Counted from the first letter of the stretch, positions 28,344 through 39,363 are shown. The stretch: DNA of 63,524 bases from an uncultured Pseudomonadota bacterium (GCA_937912125.1 CALDOK010000278.1:1-63524); one strand, 5' to 3'. Notes: generated by a model from the sequence alone, not told the origin. Numbers and translations are program-made.

Positions 28344-29407
28344 GCGCAGGCCCTCCGCCACGACCCTACCCCTTCCCCCGGGGCTTCGTGGTGGAGCTGA
28401 CCGCGCGCTGCGACCACGCCTGCGGCCACTGCTACAACGCCTGGAAGAACCCGGGGCAGCGGGCGCCAGCGCAGCTGAACACCACCGACACCCTGGCCGT
28501 GCTCGACCGCCTGCTGGATCAGAGCGGCTGCGGGCTGCTCACCCTCACCGGCGGGGAGCCCCTGCTGCGAACGGATCTCCCCGAGATCGTGGCCCACCTG
28601 CACGGGCGCGGTGTGAAGCTCAACCTCATCTGCCACGGGGGCCATCTGGACGACGCGGCCATCGCGCGCCTGGGCCTGGACACCATCACCACCTGGGAGC
28701 TGCCCCTGCTGGCCGGGAACCGCACGCTGCACGACGCGCTGTCCGGCAAGCCCGGAGCCTTCGACCGGGTCACCGGGGCCATCGCCGCCCTGAAGGGCGC
28801 AGGCCAGCGGGTGGTTGCGGTCTTCGTGGCCATGCGCCCCAACCTGGATCAGCTCGAGCGTGTGGTGGAGCTCTGCGTGGCCCTGGGTGTGGACGGGCTG
28901 ATGATCAACCGCTTCAATCCTGGCGGAGAGGGCGGGCGACACATCGACACACTCCAGGCTTCGCCCGCCGAGCTCACCGCCATGCTGGACCAGGCCGAGG
29001 AGCTGGGCCAGCGCTGGGGCCTGCCCATGGCCTGTTCCATCGCCATGCCCCCGTGCCTGGTGCCCACCGAGCGCTACGCCCACCTGTCCTTCGGCTTCTG
29101 CGCGCTGGGCACCGAGCGGGCCTACTACACCCTGGATCCCGCGGGCCGCCTGCGGCCCTGCAACCACAGCCCCACCGTGCTGGGGGATCTGCGCACCCAG
29201 AGCCTGCGGGAGATCCTGGACGGCCCGACCCTCGAGGCCTATGTCCAGGCCCGCCCGGAGGCCTGTGGCGGGTGCCGCCTCGAGCACAGCTGCCAGGGGG
29301 GCTGCAAGGCCGCCGCCGAAGCCTGCAGCGGTTCGCCGTGGCGGGTCGATCCCTTCCTGGAGGCGTTCGTGGGTCAGCGCCGCGAGGTCCCCCCAACCCA
29401 GCCCTGA
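28340..29407 (+). CDS. Radical SAM enzyme with SPASM domain
   Basis: 355 residues. The radical SAM iron-sulfur site is CDHACGHC (C24, C28, C31), followed by TGGEPLLR for S-adenosylmethionine binding. The C-terminal SPASM region has GFCALG, RPCNHSP and CGGCRLEHSCQGGC (C309, C312, C318, C322), as in enzymes that hold two extra clusters. SPASM enzymes modify peptides or proteins, or act in heme d1/cofactor pathways. Its ATG overlaps the stop of lipoprotein B, so the pair is coupled. The natural guess is that it modifies a cytoplasmic precursor or a cofactor used by A and B; nothing in the sequence proves it. Confidence 0.9.
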   Translation: MSAGPPPRPYPFPRGFVVELTARCDHACGHCYNAWKNPGQRAPAQLNTTDTLAVLDRLLDQSGCGLLTLTGGEPLLRTDLPEIVAHLHGRGVKLNLICHGGHLDDAAIARLGLDTITTWELPLLAGNRTLHDALSGKPGAFDRVTGAIAALKGAGQRVVAVFVAMRPNLDQLERVVELCVALGVDGLMINRFNPGGEGGRHIDTLQASPAELTAMLDQAEELGQRWGLPMACSIAMPPCLVPTERYAHLSFGFCALGTERAYYTLDPAGRLRPCNHSPTVLGDLRTQSLREILDGPTLEAYVQARPEACGGCRLEHSCQGGCKAAAEACSGSPWRVDPFLEAFVGQRREVPPTQP

Positions 29408-29421
29408 CCCGGCTCCAACAC

Positions 29422-29452
29422 GTGGCGGTGGCGGGGCGCCCAGGACCGCCAC
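29422..29452. terminator. Hairpin between converging genes
   Basis: GTGGCGGT at 29422-29429 pairs with ACCGCCAC at 29445-29452, an 8-bp GC-rich stem with a 15-base loop. It lies between the radical SAM gene and the converging thioesterase gene. No U-tract follows, so termination is inferred from position. Confidence 0.4.
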
Positions 29453-29460
29453 CACAGGCC

Positions 29461-29475
29461 CAGATGATTCATCTG
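29461..29475. terminator. Second small inverted repeat between converging genes
   Basis: CAGATGA and TCATCTG flank a single T, giving a near-perfect 15-base palindrome in the 83-base convergent spacer. As RNA it would fold with a 5-bp stem and a 5-base loop. It may be a weak terminator or a protein site. Confidence 0.3.
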
Positions 29476-29490
29476 GAGGCGCAGTGGCGG

Positions 29491-29898
29491 CTAGCCCTCC
29501 GGCTCCGGCTCCACCATGTCCAGGATGGCCTGGGGCATGGCCACGATCTTGCGGCGGGCCATGTCGATGGTCACGAAGGTGAAGCGGGCCTCAGAGGCCA
29601 GCTCGCCGTCTGGGCGGATCATGCGCTGCAGGATCACGCCCTTGCGCCCGTCGCAGGACACCAGCCAGGTGCGGACGGTGAGCCGATCGTGGAAGCGCAC
29701 CTCGCGCCGGAAGCCGATGTCGATGTGGACGATCACCGGGCCCAGGCCCTGCTCGTGCATCATGTCGTGGAACGCCGACCCCCCTACCTCCGCCCACTCC
29801 CAGCGGGCCCACTCGAAGATCTCGAGGAAGGCGGCGTTGTTGAGGTGGCCGAGCTGATCCACCTGGGTGGAGCGCACGCGGAAGCCGGTCTCGAACAT
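29491..29898 (-). CDS. Acyl-CoA thioesterase, hotdog fold (YbgC/FadM type)
   Basis: 135 residues, the normal size of a single hotdog thioesterase. The motif VDQLGHLNNAAFLEIFEWARW (first half quoted) carries the catalytic Asp and the N-x-x-Y/F pattern of 4-hydroxybenzoyl-CoA thioesterase-like enzymes; VHIDIGFRREVRFHD and the Thr/Val strand endings fit too. It likely hydrolyses a fatty or aromatic acyl thioester in the cytoplasm. It follows the rhodanese gene by 30 bases on the same strand. Confidence 0.88.
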   Translation of the reverse strand: MFETGFRVRSTQVDQLGHLNNAAFLEIFEWARWEWAEVGGSAFHDMMHEQGLGPVIVHIDIGFRREVRFHDRLTVRTWLVSCDGRKGVILQRMIRPDGELASEARFTFVTIDMARRKIVAMPQAILDMVEPEPEG

Positions 29899-29928
29899 GG
29901 GGGCTCCTGGTCTCGAAGGACCGCCCGC

Positions 29929-30312
29929 TTATCGTCGCGGAGCACGCCCCGCAGGGAGCCCCCGCATGTTGGCCAGGGTGCCCACGTCGATCACTCGCTC
30001 GAAGCCGGCCTTGCCCAGGGCCTGCACCATGACGCGGCTGCGGGCGCCGCTGGCGCAGTAGACCACCACCGGGCGCTTCTTGTCGCGCAGGCGCTTGATC
30101 GCCTGGGCGGCGTCGGCCGCGGGGTAGTTCGTGGCGCCCTCGTGGTGCCCCCCTGAGAACTCCATGGCCGAGCGGGCGTCGATCACCACGGCTCCCTGCT
30201 CGAGGAGCTGACGGGCCTCCTCGAGCACCCGGGCGTAGCGGCGCTGCTTGAGCACGCTGCTGCCAACCATGAGCACGACGATGAGCACGATGACGATGAT
30301 GGTGGTGTTCAC
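29929..30312 (-). CDS. Membrane-anchored rhodanese-like sulfurtransferase
   Basis: 127 residues from a GTG at 30312, chosen because GGAGGT precedes it and a transmembrane helix (IIVIVLIVVLMVG) begins at residue 4. A single rhodanese domain follows with VVIDARS, FSGGHHEGATN and the active loop YCASGARS containing the catalytic Cys. It would move sulfane sulfur or act as a membrane-tethered thiol protein. The catalytic domain side of the membrane is uncertain; by the positive-inside rule (KQRRYAR after the helix) it is probably cytoplasmic. Cotranscribed with the thioesterase gene. Confidence 0.87.
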   Translation of the reverse strand: MNTTIIVIVLIVVLMVGSSVLKQRRYARVLEEARQLLEQGAVVIDARSAMEFSGGHHEGATNYPAADAAQAIKRLRDKKRPVVVYCASGARSRVMVQALGKAGFERVIDVGTLANMRGLPAGRAPRR

Positions 30313-30400
30313 ACGACCTCCAGGGCGGCCCCCCCTATCCGGACCCAAACCTGTCCGGGGTCGACGTTATGCGTTCGGTATCCCATCCACGGAGGCTCCC

Positions 30401-31087
30401 ATGCCCGGTCCGCACTTCACCCATGAGCTGTTCGACTTCCTCTCAGAGCTCGAAGACAACAACTCCCGCGAGTGGTTCAACGCCAACAAGCGCCGCTACG
30501 AGGCCCACGTCAAGAACGCGGCCCTGGCCTTCATTCGTGACTTCGAGGCGCCGCTGCACGCCGTGAGCCCCCACTTCCAGGCCATCCCCAAGGCCGTGGG
30601 GGGCTCCCTGTTCCGGATCTACCGCGACGTTCGTTTCTCCAAGGACAAGTCCCCCTACAAGACCCACACGGGCGTCCACTTCCGGCACGAGGCGGCGAAA
30701 GACGCCCACGCCCCCGGCTTCTACCTGCACCTGGCCCCCGGCGAGGCCTGGGGCGGCTTCGGCATCTGGATGCCACCCAACCCCGCCCTCAACCAGATCC
30801 GCGACGCCATCGTCAAGCGCCCCGACGAGTGGGCCGAGATCCTGCAGGGCTTGGCTGTGGCCGGCATGCCCTGTGACATGGGCGAGGCCCTCAAGCGCGT
30901 GCCCGCCGGCTACGACAAGGCCCACCCCCACGCCGAAGACCTCAAGCGCAAGAGCCACGCCGCCACCCACGCCTTCTCCGAAGAGCTGGTGGTCCAGCCC
31001 GACTTCATGGACCGCTACGCGGCCGCCTGCCAGCAGGCCGCCCCCATCATGCGCTTCATCTGCGAGGCGCTGGGGGTGGCGTTCTAG
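30401..31087 (+). CDS. DUF2461 (TIGR02453) family protein
   Basis: 228 residues, cytoplasmic. ATG at 30401 with GGAGG eight or so bases before it; the open frame continues upstream but without a site. Diagnostic blocks are LFDFLSELEDNNSREWF, NKRRYE, FRIYRDVRFSKDKSPYKTH and FYLHLAPGE..GGFGIW, all typical of DUF2461. Family function is unknown. It stands divergent from the rhodanese unit with an 88-base spacer. Confidence 0.92.
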   Translation: MPGPHFTHELFDFLSELEDNNSREWFNANKRRYEAHVKNAALAFIRDFEAPLHAVSPHFQAIPKAVGGSLFRIYRDVRFSKDKSPYKTHTGVHFRHEAAKDAHAPGFYLHLAPGEAWGGFGIWMPPNPALNQIRDAIVKRPDEWAEILQGLAVAGMPCDMGEALKRVPAGYDKAHPHAEDLKRKSHAATHAFSEELVVQPDFMDRYAAACQQAAPIMRFICEALGVAF

Positions 31088-31139
31088 CCCCCTGGGGCGT
31101 GCTATTCTCCTCGCTCGAACCCGAGCCCGGGGAGCCCTC

Positions 31140-32714
31140 ATGGGAACGCTCGCCATCCTGTGGTTGGCCACCAGCGCCATGGCCGCCACCACCAACACCG
31201 CCGACGTCATCGGCCTCTGTGAGCGCCTCGCCGGGCCCGACGAGTACATCCTGGTCGGCGTGAGCGATCCCGAGGCCCACGCGCGCCTGGCCGCCGAGGC
31301 GGGCAAGAACGCCCTGGCCCCGGTGTACGTGATCCAGCTAGGGGCTGACAGAGACGCAGGCGCCCAGATCGCCGAGCAGCTCCAGGAGCTGGGCATAGGC
31401 TGCGGCCTGCATGTGGAACCCGGCTGGACCAGCGGCTGGGACGTGGTGTCCTATGGCAGCTGTGCCGGCTCGCTCCCGGCGGAGTCCCAAGGGGGCAACG
31501 GCTCGGGGTCGGGCGCCGGCCTGCCGGGGCGCATGGACCGAGGGGCCAGCTCGTCGAGCTCCTCGGCCAGCACGAGCAAGCTCGAGCCGGTCTCCTTCCA
31601 CACCCTCAAGTTCGACATCTCCTCGGGCACCGAGATCGGCACGGTCCAGCGAGCCACGGACTTCCGCCCCACCACCATCCACTGGGGCACCGAGTACAGC
31701 GCCTCCGAGTGGAACGTCTCTCAAGATGCCAACGAGGCCCTGCGCGGCGCAGGGCTGGCGGTGATCGGCGGTGAGACATCCCTGTTCGGCACCGACCGGG
31801 GTGAGATCGCTCGCTTCGTGGTCGGCGGGCTGGTCAAGCACATCAGCTACCGTTCCACGGCGGTGGGCGGCTCCGCCATCACCTTCCACGAGAGCTCTAG
31901 CTGCAGCATGGGCATCGAGTGGCAGATCTACGACACCCTGGCCGACGAGGTGATCCACAGCGCCACCACCACCGGCAAGAAGGAGCACGACAACCGCCTG
32001 GGCCTCGAGGCCGCCTGCGCCTCCGCGGTCCGCGCGTCCCTGGGGGCCTTCGCGAACAAGGGCGACACCCGCCTGGCCCTGCGCCCCCGGCCCGAGCCCG
32101 AGGCTGAGAGCTGGGACGAGACCATCGCGCTGCCCGCCTGCTCCGACGCCCAGCCGCGGCAGCTCCCCGCCCAGCTCGACGATGTGCTGGGCGCCGTGCT
32201 CATGGTCAACACACCGCGGGGCGGCGGGGCCGGCGTGCTCATCTCCCCCGAGGGCCACGCCCTCACCGCGGCCCACGTGGTGGAGGGCGCCGAGAGCGTC
32301 AGCGCCCAGCTCCACGCCGGCATGAGCCTGCCCGCGCGGGTGATCCGGGTGGACACCCACCACGACGTCGCCCTGATCCAGCTCCAGGGCAGTGGCTACC
32401 CCTGCGTGCCCAGGGTGCGCCAGGCTCCCGCGCTGGGCGCCGAGCTGTTCGCGGTGGGATCGCCAGCTGGCTCGGCCCTGTCCTTCTCGGTCTCCCGGGG
32501 CATCGTCAGCGGCCACCGGGAGTGGGAGGACTGGCGCTTCATCCAGACCGACGCCAGCCTCAACCCGGGCAACAGCGGCGGGCCCCTGCTGGACGCGCAA
32601 GGCAGGATCGCAGGCATCGTCACCTTCAAGCTCAGCGGCCCCTCCCTCGAGGGCCTGGGCTTCGGCGTACCCGTGGACGCGGCGCTCGAGGGCCTGGGGC
32701 TCACCCAGGAGTGA
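31140..32714 (+). CDS. Exported trypsin-like (HtrA/Deg-type) serine protease
   Basis: 524 residues with a short signal (residues 1-15, ATSAMA) and GGGGAG before the ATG. Residues about 20-340 are an unknown domain with a Ser/Gly-rich linker (about 115-145) and a beta-rich part that includes a FDISSGTE-like start, resembling curli/CsgG-type accessory folds only vaguely. The C-terminal protease domain has the full triad: H379 (LTAAHVVE), D409 (HHDVALI) and S479 (NPGNSGGPL). No PDZ domain follows. It probably acts in the periplasm or outside on unknown targets. Confidence 0.88.
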   Translation: MGTLAILWLATSAMAATTNTADVIGLCERLAGPDEYILVGVSDPEAHARLAAEAGKNALAPVYVIQLGADRDAGAQIAEQLQELGIGCGLHVEPGWTSGWDVVSYGSCAGSLPAESQGGNGSGSGAGLPGRMDRGASSSSSSASTSKLEPVSFHTLKFDISSGTEIGTVQRATDFRPTTIHWGTEYSASEWNVSQDANEALRGAGLAVIGGETSLFGTDRGEIARFVVGGLVKHISYRSTAVGGSAITFHESSSCSMGIEWQIYDTLADEVIHSATTTGKKEHDNRLGLEAACASAVRASLGAFANKGDTRLALRPRPEPEAESWDETIALPACSDAQPRQLPAQLDDVLGAVLMVNTPRGGGAGVLISPEGHALTAAHVVEGAESVSAQLHAGMSLPARVIRVDTHHDVALIQLQGSGYPCVPRVRQAPALGAELFAVGSPAGSALSFSVSRGIVSGHREWEDWRFIQTDASLNPGNSGGPLLDAQGRIAGIVTFKLSGPSLEGLGFGVPVDAALEGLGLTQE

Positions 32715-32793
32715 ACGTCCCGGACCGGCCGTGATTCCCCCAGCGGGCCCGGCCCGGCGTTAGGGCTCCTCCCGGCCCTTTCTGGAGGCCCCG

Positions 32794-33789
32794 ATGCAGC
32801 ACCCCCGTCTTCTGGTCCTCATCCCCATCCTGGCACTGACGGGCTGCAGCGCCCTGACCGATCTGCTGGGCCCAGGGATTCCCAACCCCTTCCAGGGCGA
32901 GGACACCCTGCTCCTGGAGCTGCGCTGCGATCCAACCAGCGCTGCGGCGGCCTCGAACCTGGTGGGCGCCCGCCTGACCCTGCTGGATCTCCGGCACAGC
33001 GTCACCGCCCATCCCTCGGGCACGCTGTCCATCACCACCACCAACGCCGCCCAGGGCCAGGTCACCGCCCTGGCCTCCCTGCTGACCGCCCCACCGGACC
33101 TCGGCTTCCACGCGGTGCTCGACGATCAGGCTCCCCTGCGCCCCCGCCACGATCCCCCCGAGGAGGCCGTGCTGGACGCCCTGCCCACCCTTGGGGGTAG
33201 ACCCGACCTGGCCTTCGACGTCGAAGCCATGCAGGCCATGCTGGCCCTGGCGGGCGGCCCCCTGCCCCCGGTCGAGGGCGTGCGCATCGCCGAACGCTTC
33301 GACGAGCGCGAGGTCTACGCCGCCCCCGCGGGTGCCGACTGGCAACCCTGGCTGAGCACCCTGGCCCTGCCCCAGGGGGCCGCCGTGGTCACCGAGTGCT
33401 GGCAGGAGCAGGACGAGCAGCTCTGCTCACCCCTGCTGGTCGAAGAGCCCCCGCCGGTCACCGCCGCGAACATCGAAGGCACGCGGCTGGGCATGGATCA
33501 GCAAGGCATCAGCCCTCACCTGGAGTTGAGCTTCGACGCCGCAGGCCAGCAGGCCTTCTTCGAGCTCAGCGAGCGGCTGGTGGGGCACTACCTGGCCATC
33601 GTGAGCGACGGCCGCGTGCTGTCTCGGCCCATGGTGGCCGAGCCCATTCCGGGAGGGAGAGCCTGGCTCACCGTGGGCTACGGCCTGGGCGAGCCGGAGC
33701 TGCTGGACCTGTGGCGCTACCACGCCGTGCTCGAGACCGGGCCGCTGCCCGGCGCCTGTACGGTCCAGGCCAGCGAGCGCGTACCGTGA
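32794..33789 (+). CDS. Lipoprotein with SecD P1-head-like domain
   Basis: 331 residues, lipobox LTGC (C18), GGAGG before the ATG. The C-terminal part (about 222-315) closely recalls the P1 head subdomain of SecD: VTAANIEGTRLGMDQQG, LELSFDAAGQQAFFELSERLVG, LAIVSDGRVLSRPMV-x-EPIPGG. The first part (about 40-200) is a less clear alpha/beta repeat, maybe another copy. True SecD has membrane helices; here the domain is alone on a lipid anchor. It might bind a translocating or unfolded polypeptide in the periplasm, but that is inference. The next gene overlaps its stop (GTGA). Confidence 0.82.
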   Translation: MQHPRLLVLIPILALTGCSALTDLLGPGIPNPFQGEDTLLLELRCDPTSAAAASNLVGARLTLLDLRHSVTAHPSGTLSITTTNAAQGQVTALASLLTAPPDLGFHAVLDDQAPLRPRHDPPEEAVLDALPTLGGRPDLAFDVEAMQAMLALAGGPLPPVEGVRIAERFDEREVYAAPAGADWQPWLSTLALPQGAAVVTECWQEQDEQLCSPLLVEEPPPVTAANIEGTRLGMDQQGISPHLELSFDAAGQQAFFELSERLVGHYLAIVSDGRVLSRPMVAEPIPGGRAWLTVGYGLGEPELLDLWRYHAVLETGPLPGACTVQASERVP

Positions 33790-34718
33790 GCTCCGACCCA
33801 GGGGCGGTGCTGGTCCTCGGGGGCACAGGCCACCTGGGGCGCTTCGTGGTGGCGGCGCTGCTCGAGCGCGGGGTCGCCGTGCGCGTACTCAGCCGCGATC
33901 CCGGGCGTGCCCGCGCGGTGCTGGGCGACCGCGTGGAGATCCTGCAGGGCGACCTGTGCGACCCCGCCAGCGTGGCCCCGGCCATGGCCGGCGTCGCGCG
34001 CTGTGTGGTGACGGTCTCGGCCATGAGCCCCGCCACCTTCCGCCGCTCCCGCGAGATCGAGTGCGACGCGGTGATCGCCGCCCTCGAGCAAGGGCAGCGG
34101 GACCGCCTGCAGCGGGTGGTGCTGGTCTCCATCTTCGCCATCGACCTCGCGCTCGCCGGGCGCCTGGGCATCGACAACGCACGCATCAAGCACGATCTGG
34201 AGAGCTGGCTGGCGGCCTCGGGCCTGGCCTGGACCGTGCTGGGGCAGCCGCCGAGCATGGAGGTGCTGTTCGCCTTCATCCGTGGAGGCAGGACCATGGC
34301 CGTGCCCGGCGGTGGTCCCCCCAGGCTACCCACCATCGCCCCTCAGGACACCGGGGCCCTGGCGGCCGACGCAGTGCTGCGGGACGACCTGCACGGGCAG
34401 CGCATCCGCCTGGTGGCCGTGCCCCCCGTGTCCTTCCCCGAGGCCGCCCAGCGCATCGGCGCGGTCTGGGGACGGGAGGTCCGCTTCGTGGCGCCGCCGC
34501 TGTTCATCCCGATCGCCCTGCGCTGGCTGCTCACCCCCCTGGCCGCATTGAACGACAAGCTCGGCTTCGTACACACCATGCTGGGCTACCTGCGGCTGCT
34601 CAACGCCTTCCCGTCCGAGGGCCTGGACGCGGATCGCGAGCGCCTGGCGACCCTGTTCGACCACCGCTTCACCACCCTCGAGGAAGAAGCCGAGGCCCGG
34701 CGTCCCGAGCCCGTGTAA
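33786..34718 (+). CDS. NmrA-like NAD(P)-binding atypical SDR
   Basis: 310 residues from a GTG that overlaps the stop of the lipoprotein gene. The N-terminus has the dinucleotide site VLVLGGTGHLGRFV and LSRDPGRA; no Tyr-x-x-x-Lys pair is obvious, as in NmrA-like/atypical SDRs. Family members act as redox sensors or reductases of quinones and isoflavones. Residues about 235-260 are hydrophobic (PPLFIPIALRWLLTPLAAL) and may touch the membrane. Coupling to the SecD-like lipoprotein is by translation only. Confidence 0.85.
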   Translation: MSSDPGAVLVLGGTGHLGRFVVAALLERGVAVRVLSRDPGRARAVLGDRVEILQGDLCDPASVAPAMAGVARCVVTVSAMSPATFRRSREIECDAVIAALEQGQRDRLQRVVLVSIFAIDLALAGRLGIDNARIKHDLESWLAASGLAWTVLGQPPSMEVLFAFIRGGRTMAVPGGGPPRLPTIAPQDTGALAADAVLRDDLHGQRIRLVAVPPVSFPEAAQRIGAVWGREVRFVAPPLFIPIALRWLLTPLAALNDKLGFVHTMLGYLRLLNAFPSEGLDADRERLATLFDHRFTTLEEEAEARRPEPV

Positions 34719-34727
34719 GGGCCGACC

Positions 34728-35387
34728 TCATACCCGCCCGCGCGCCTCCGGCCGCACCAGGCCTGGGTGAACCCAGCGCAGGCTCTCGCCTGCCCGCAGT
34801 TCAGCTATGGAGCAGGGCTCGACGGGCGGACTGCCGTGGCTGGTGAGCAGCACCGTGCGGTCGGAGCGCCACGCCTCGAGCCAGCGCACCAGGAGATCCT
34901 GGCTCTGGGAATCCAGCCCGGCGAAGGGTTCGTCCAGGAGCAGCACGGGAGGGTCGCCGGCCAGAGCGGCCAGCAGATCGGCCTTGCGCCGCTGTCCGCG
35001 GCTCGCGTGCTCCAGCAGCAAGGCCGGGGGCAACCCCAGCTCCCCCATGGGCGACACACCGTCCCAGCCAGGGGCCCCCCGCAGGGCTGCGGCCAGCTGC
35101 CACGCTTCACGCACCCGCAGGAACTCGGGCAGATCGGGCTCCGCCGGCATCAGGGACACCAGGCCCCGGGCGCCGTGATCCCGCAGGGGATCGCGACCGT
35201 GGACCGAGACACCACCCCGATCAGGGCTCAGGGCGCCGCACAGGCAGCGCAGCAGCGTGGTCTTGCCCCCTCCGTTGGGCCCCTGCAGCCAGTGCAGGCC
35301 CACGCCCAGGCGCAGGTCCACCGGCCCGACGGAGAAGCCCGAGGGGAACGCGAAGTGCAGGTCTTCGGCCCGCAGGGTGACGCTCAT
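34728..35387 (-). CDS. ABC transporter ATP-binding protein
   Basis: 219 residues, one nucleotide-binding domain. Walker A is GPNGGGKTT, Walker B VLLLDEPFAGLD and the switch His is in LLTSHG. The signature motif reads ASRGQRRKADLL in place of LSGGQ, a divergence sometimes seen in exporters for heme or bacteriocins. GGAGGAAG precedes the ATG at 35387. Its start overlaps the stop of the membrane subunit gene (ATGA), so the two form one transporter. Confidence 0.9.
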   Translation of the reverse strand: MSVTLRAEDLHFAFPSGFSVGPVDLRLGVGLHWLQGPNGGGKTTLLRCLCGALSPDRGGVSVHGRDPLRDHGARGLVSLMPAEPDLPEFLRVREAWQLAAALRGAPGWDGVSPMGELGLPPALLLEHASRGQRRKADLLAALAGDPPVLLLDEPFAGLDSQSQDLLVRWLEAWRSDRTVLLTSHGSPPVEPCSIAELRAGESLRWVHPGLVRPEARGRV

Positions 35388-36658
35388 GTCTTCCTCCGAC
35401 GCAGGACGATCAGCCTGCGATGCGTCAAGGCGATGGCCGAGAGGGCGGCGAGCAGGCTGGCGAGGGGCCCCGCGAGCCCAGGCAGGCTGGCCAGGGCCAC
35501 CATCATCGCCGCCCAGGCCAGGAAGCTCCCCACGTTGACGGGGCGAGCCCGCCGCCCACCCGCCCAGGAGGCCACCAGCACCGCACCCGACACCAGGCTG
35601 ACGGACAGCGACGCGAACCCCGGCGCGGCGGCCGCACCCAGGATCAGGACCATCGTGAACAAGGCGGGCAGGTGGAGCCCCGCCGTCAGCAGCAGCAAGG
35701 ACGCCAGGCGCTGGCCCGGCGAGACCGGCCAGTGGCGAGGGTCGAAGGCAGGCCCGAGCAGGTCCACCAACCTCCCCAGCGCCAGCAGCAGCGCGGGGGC
35801 GCCCAGCGCCAGCAGCACCCGGGACGCCATCCACAAGCCTGGCTGAGGCAGCTGGCCCGCCGAGTGGAAGGCCCACAGCAAGGTCACCGGCAGCATCGGT
35901 GCCGTCAGGGCCGCCAGCAGACCGCCCGGCGCCCGCCTGAGCAGGGCCAGCAGATCTCGCCGCAGCAGCGCGCCCAGGGGCGTCCGGGCGCGGCCGGGCA
36001 GATCCAGACTGAGCCCGCCCGGGCGGGCCGCGAGCCAGAGGGACAGGGGCCCAGCGCCCACGACCAAGCCCAGCCACGCCAACGCCAAGGCGCCCACCAG
36101 GCCCAGCGTGCCCGTCCCCGCCACCATGGTGAGCAGGCCGGTTCCCAGGGCGACCAATACACCCGGCAACACACCCCTGGCGCCGCCGCTGACCAGCAAC
36201 AGCAGCAGCGAACAAGGAGCCACCCAGCAGCCCGCCAGCAACACGGAGCCAGGCCACGGCCAGAGCAAGGCCGGCAGGGCCACAGGCAGCGCCAGCACGA
36301 CGAGCCAGGGCGCCAGCGCCGTAGACCAGGCCCAACCCCCCAGGGGCTGACGACGCAGCCAGGCCAAGCGCGGCCCCAGCAACACCCCACCCAGGCGCGG
36401 GCCGACCACCACAGCGAAGCCCAGGACCACCGACAGCCCCACCCCCGCCTGCGCCCATGGACCCGCCTCGGACACAGCGCGCCGCAGCGCGGCGATGGGC
36501 AGCGCCACCCACAGCCAGGTCAGCAGTACCAGCGCCACCACCACACCCGGAGCCACCCGCCGCGCGAGCCCTGGCCCCACCAGCCGGCCCACCAGCCGAG
36601 CCGCCAACAGGCAACGACGGAGGCCCTGGCCTGGCAGCCTGTGGTCAGCCAGCGGCAC
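35384..36658 (-). CDS. ABC transporter membrane subunit
   Basis: 424 residues from a GTG at 36658, chosen because GGAGGG lies 4 to 9 bases upstream; the frame stays open to 36826 but that part is Arg-rich and unlike a membrane protein start. The protein is almost entirely hydrophobic Leu/Ala/Val/Gly with about ten to twelve predicted helices. It pairs with the ATPase gene. Substrate unknown; exporter or ABC-2-like type is inferred from the general organisation. Divergent from a small exported protein gene with a 104-base spacer. Confidence 0.8.
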   Translation of the reverse strand: MPLADHRLPGQGLRRCLLAARLVGRLVGPGLARRVAPGVVVALVLLTWLWVALPIAALRRAVSEAGPWAQAGVGLSVVLGFAVVVGPRLGGVLLGPRLAWLRRQPLGGWAWSTALAPWLVVLALPVALPALLWPWPGSVLLAGCWVAPCSLLLLLVSGGARGVLPGVLVALGTGLLTMVAGTGTLGLVGALALAWLGLVVGAGPLSLWLAARPGGLSLDLPGRARTPLGALLRRDLLALLRRAPGGLLAALTAPMLPVTLLWAFHSAGQLPQPGLWMASRVLLALGAPALLLALGRLVDLLGPAFDPRHWPVSPGQRLASLLLLTAGLHLPALFTMVLILGAAAAPGFASLSVSLVSGAVLVASWAGGRRARPVNVGSFLAWAAMMVALASLPGLAGPLASLLAALSAIALTHRRLIVLRRRKT

Positions 36659-36762
36659 GACTCCCTCCTGAAAGCGTGGGGCTGCGAACCCCGCCCGCGC
36701 AGACGGCATTCCCCTTCCCACGAGCCCGGGAACCCCGCGGGTCCAGCGCTGTCTGTGCCCCC

Positions 36763-37170
36763 ATGATCGCCGCCACCTCTCTGCTGCTCGCCGCCATGGC
36801 CAGCGCCGCGCCCCTGGACATCCCACCCGCGGATCTGGCCGTCATCGGCGTGCAGCGCCCAGGCGCTGTGGTGCGCGCTCAGCATGCCGCGACCCTCGAG
36901 CCCCCGGCGCCCGCTCTCCAGCATGTGCCCATGGCCCGCCCGGACCCCCAGAGCTTCTTCGCCTGGCTGGGCCTGTGCGCACCCGAAGACGCCTGCCAGG
37001 CGCAGACGGGCCCCGCCTGGATGGTGGCCACGGGGCTGGGACGCCGCCCGCCCGAGCGCACCACCATCGACCTGGGTCACGACGTGATCAGGCACCTCGA
37101 GGACCTCCAGCGAGAGCCGGAGCTCGACCTGTTCAGGCTCATCGACGACCGCGAGGAGCCGCCGCCTTGA
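36763..37170 (+). CDS. Small exported protein of unknown function
   Basis: 135 residues. A signal peptide (ATSLLLAAMASA) is followed by a short domain with PPADLAVIGVQRPG, a Cys pair (LGLCAPEDACQ, about 65-72) and an acidic helical end (HLEDLQREPELDLFRLIDD). No Shine-Dalgarno is visible before the ATG (C-rich leader). No family recognised. It faces the ABC transporter genes across a 104-base spacer that could hold both promoters. Confidence 0.65.
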   Translation: MIAATSLLLAAMASAAPLDIPPADLAVIGVQRPGAVVRAQHAATLEPPAPALQHVPMARPDPQSFFAWLGLCAPEDACQAQTGPAWMVATGLGRRPPERTTIDLGHDVIRHLEDLQREPELDLFRLIDDREEPPP

Positions 37171-37302
37171 TCCGCAGAGGACCAAGGCGGCACCCGGCAG
37201 GACACGGCCCGACAGCCCGCCGTGCTGATCCCGGTCGAGCGCATCCCAGCGGCGACCACCCCCGGCTGGTAAGCTCTGGTCACACCCGCCCGGGAGAACA
37301 CC

Positions 37303-39363
<2,061 letters not shown>

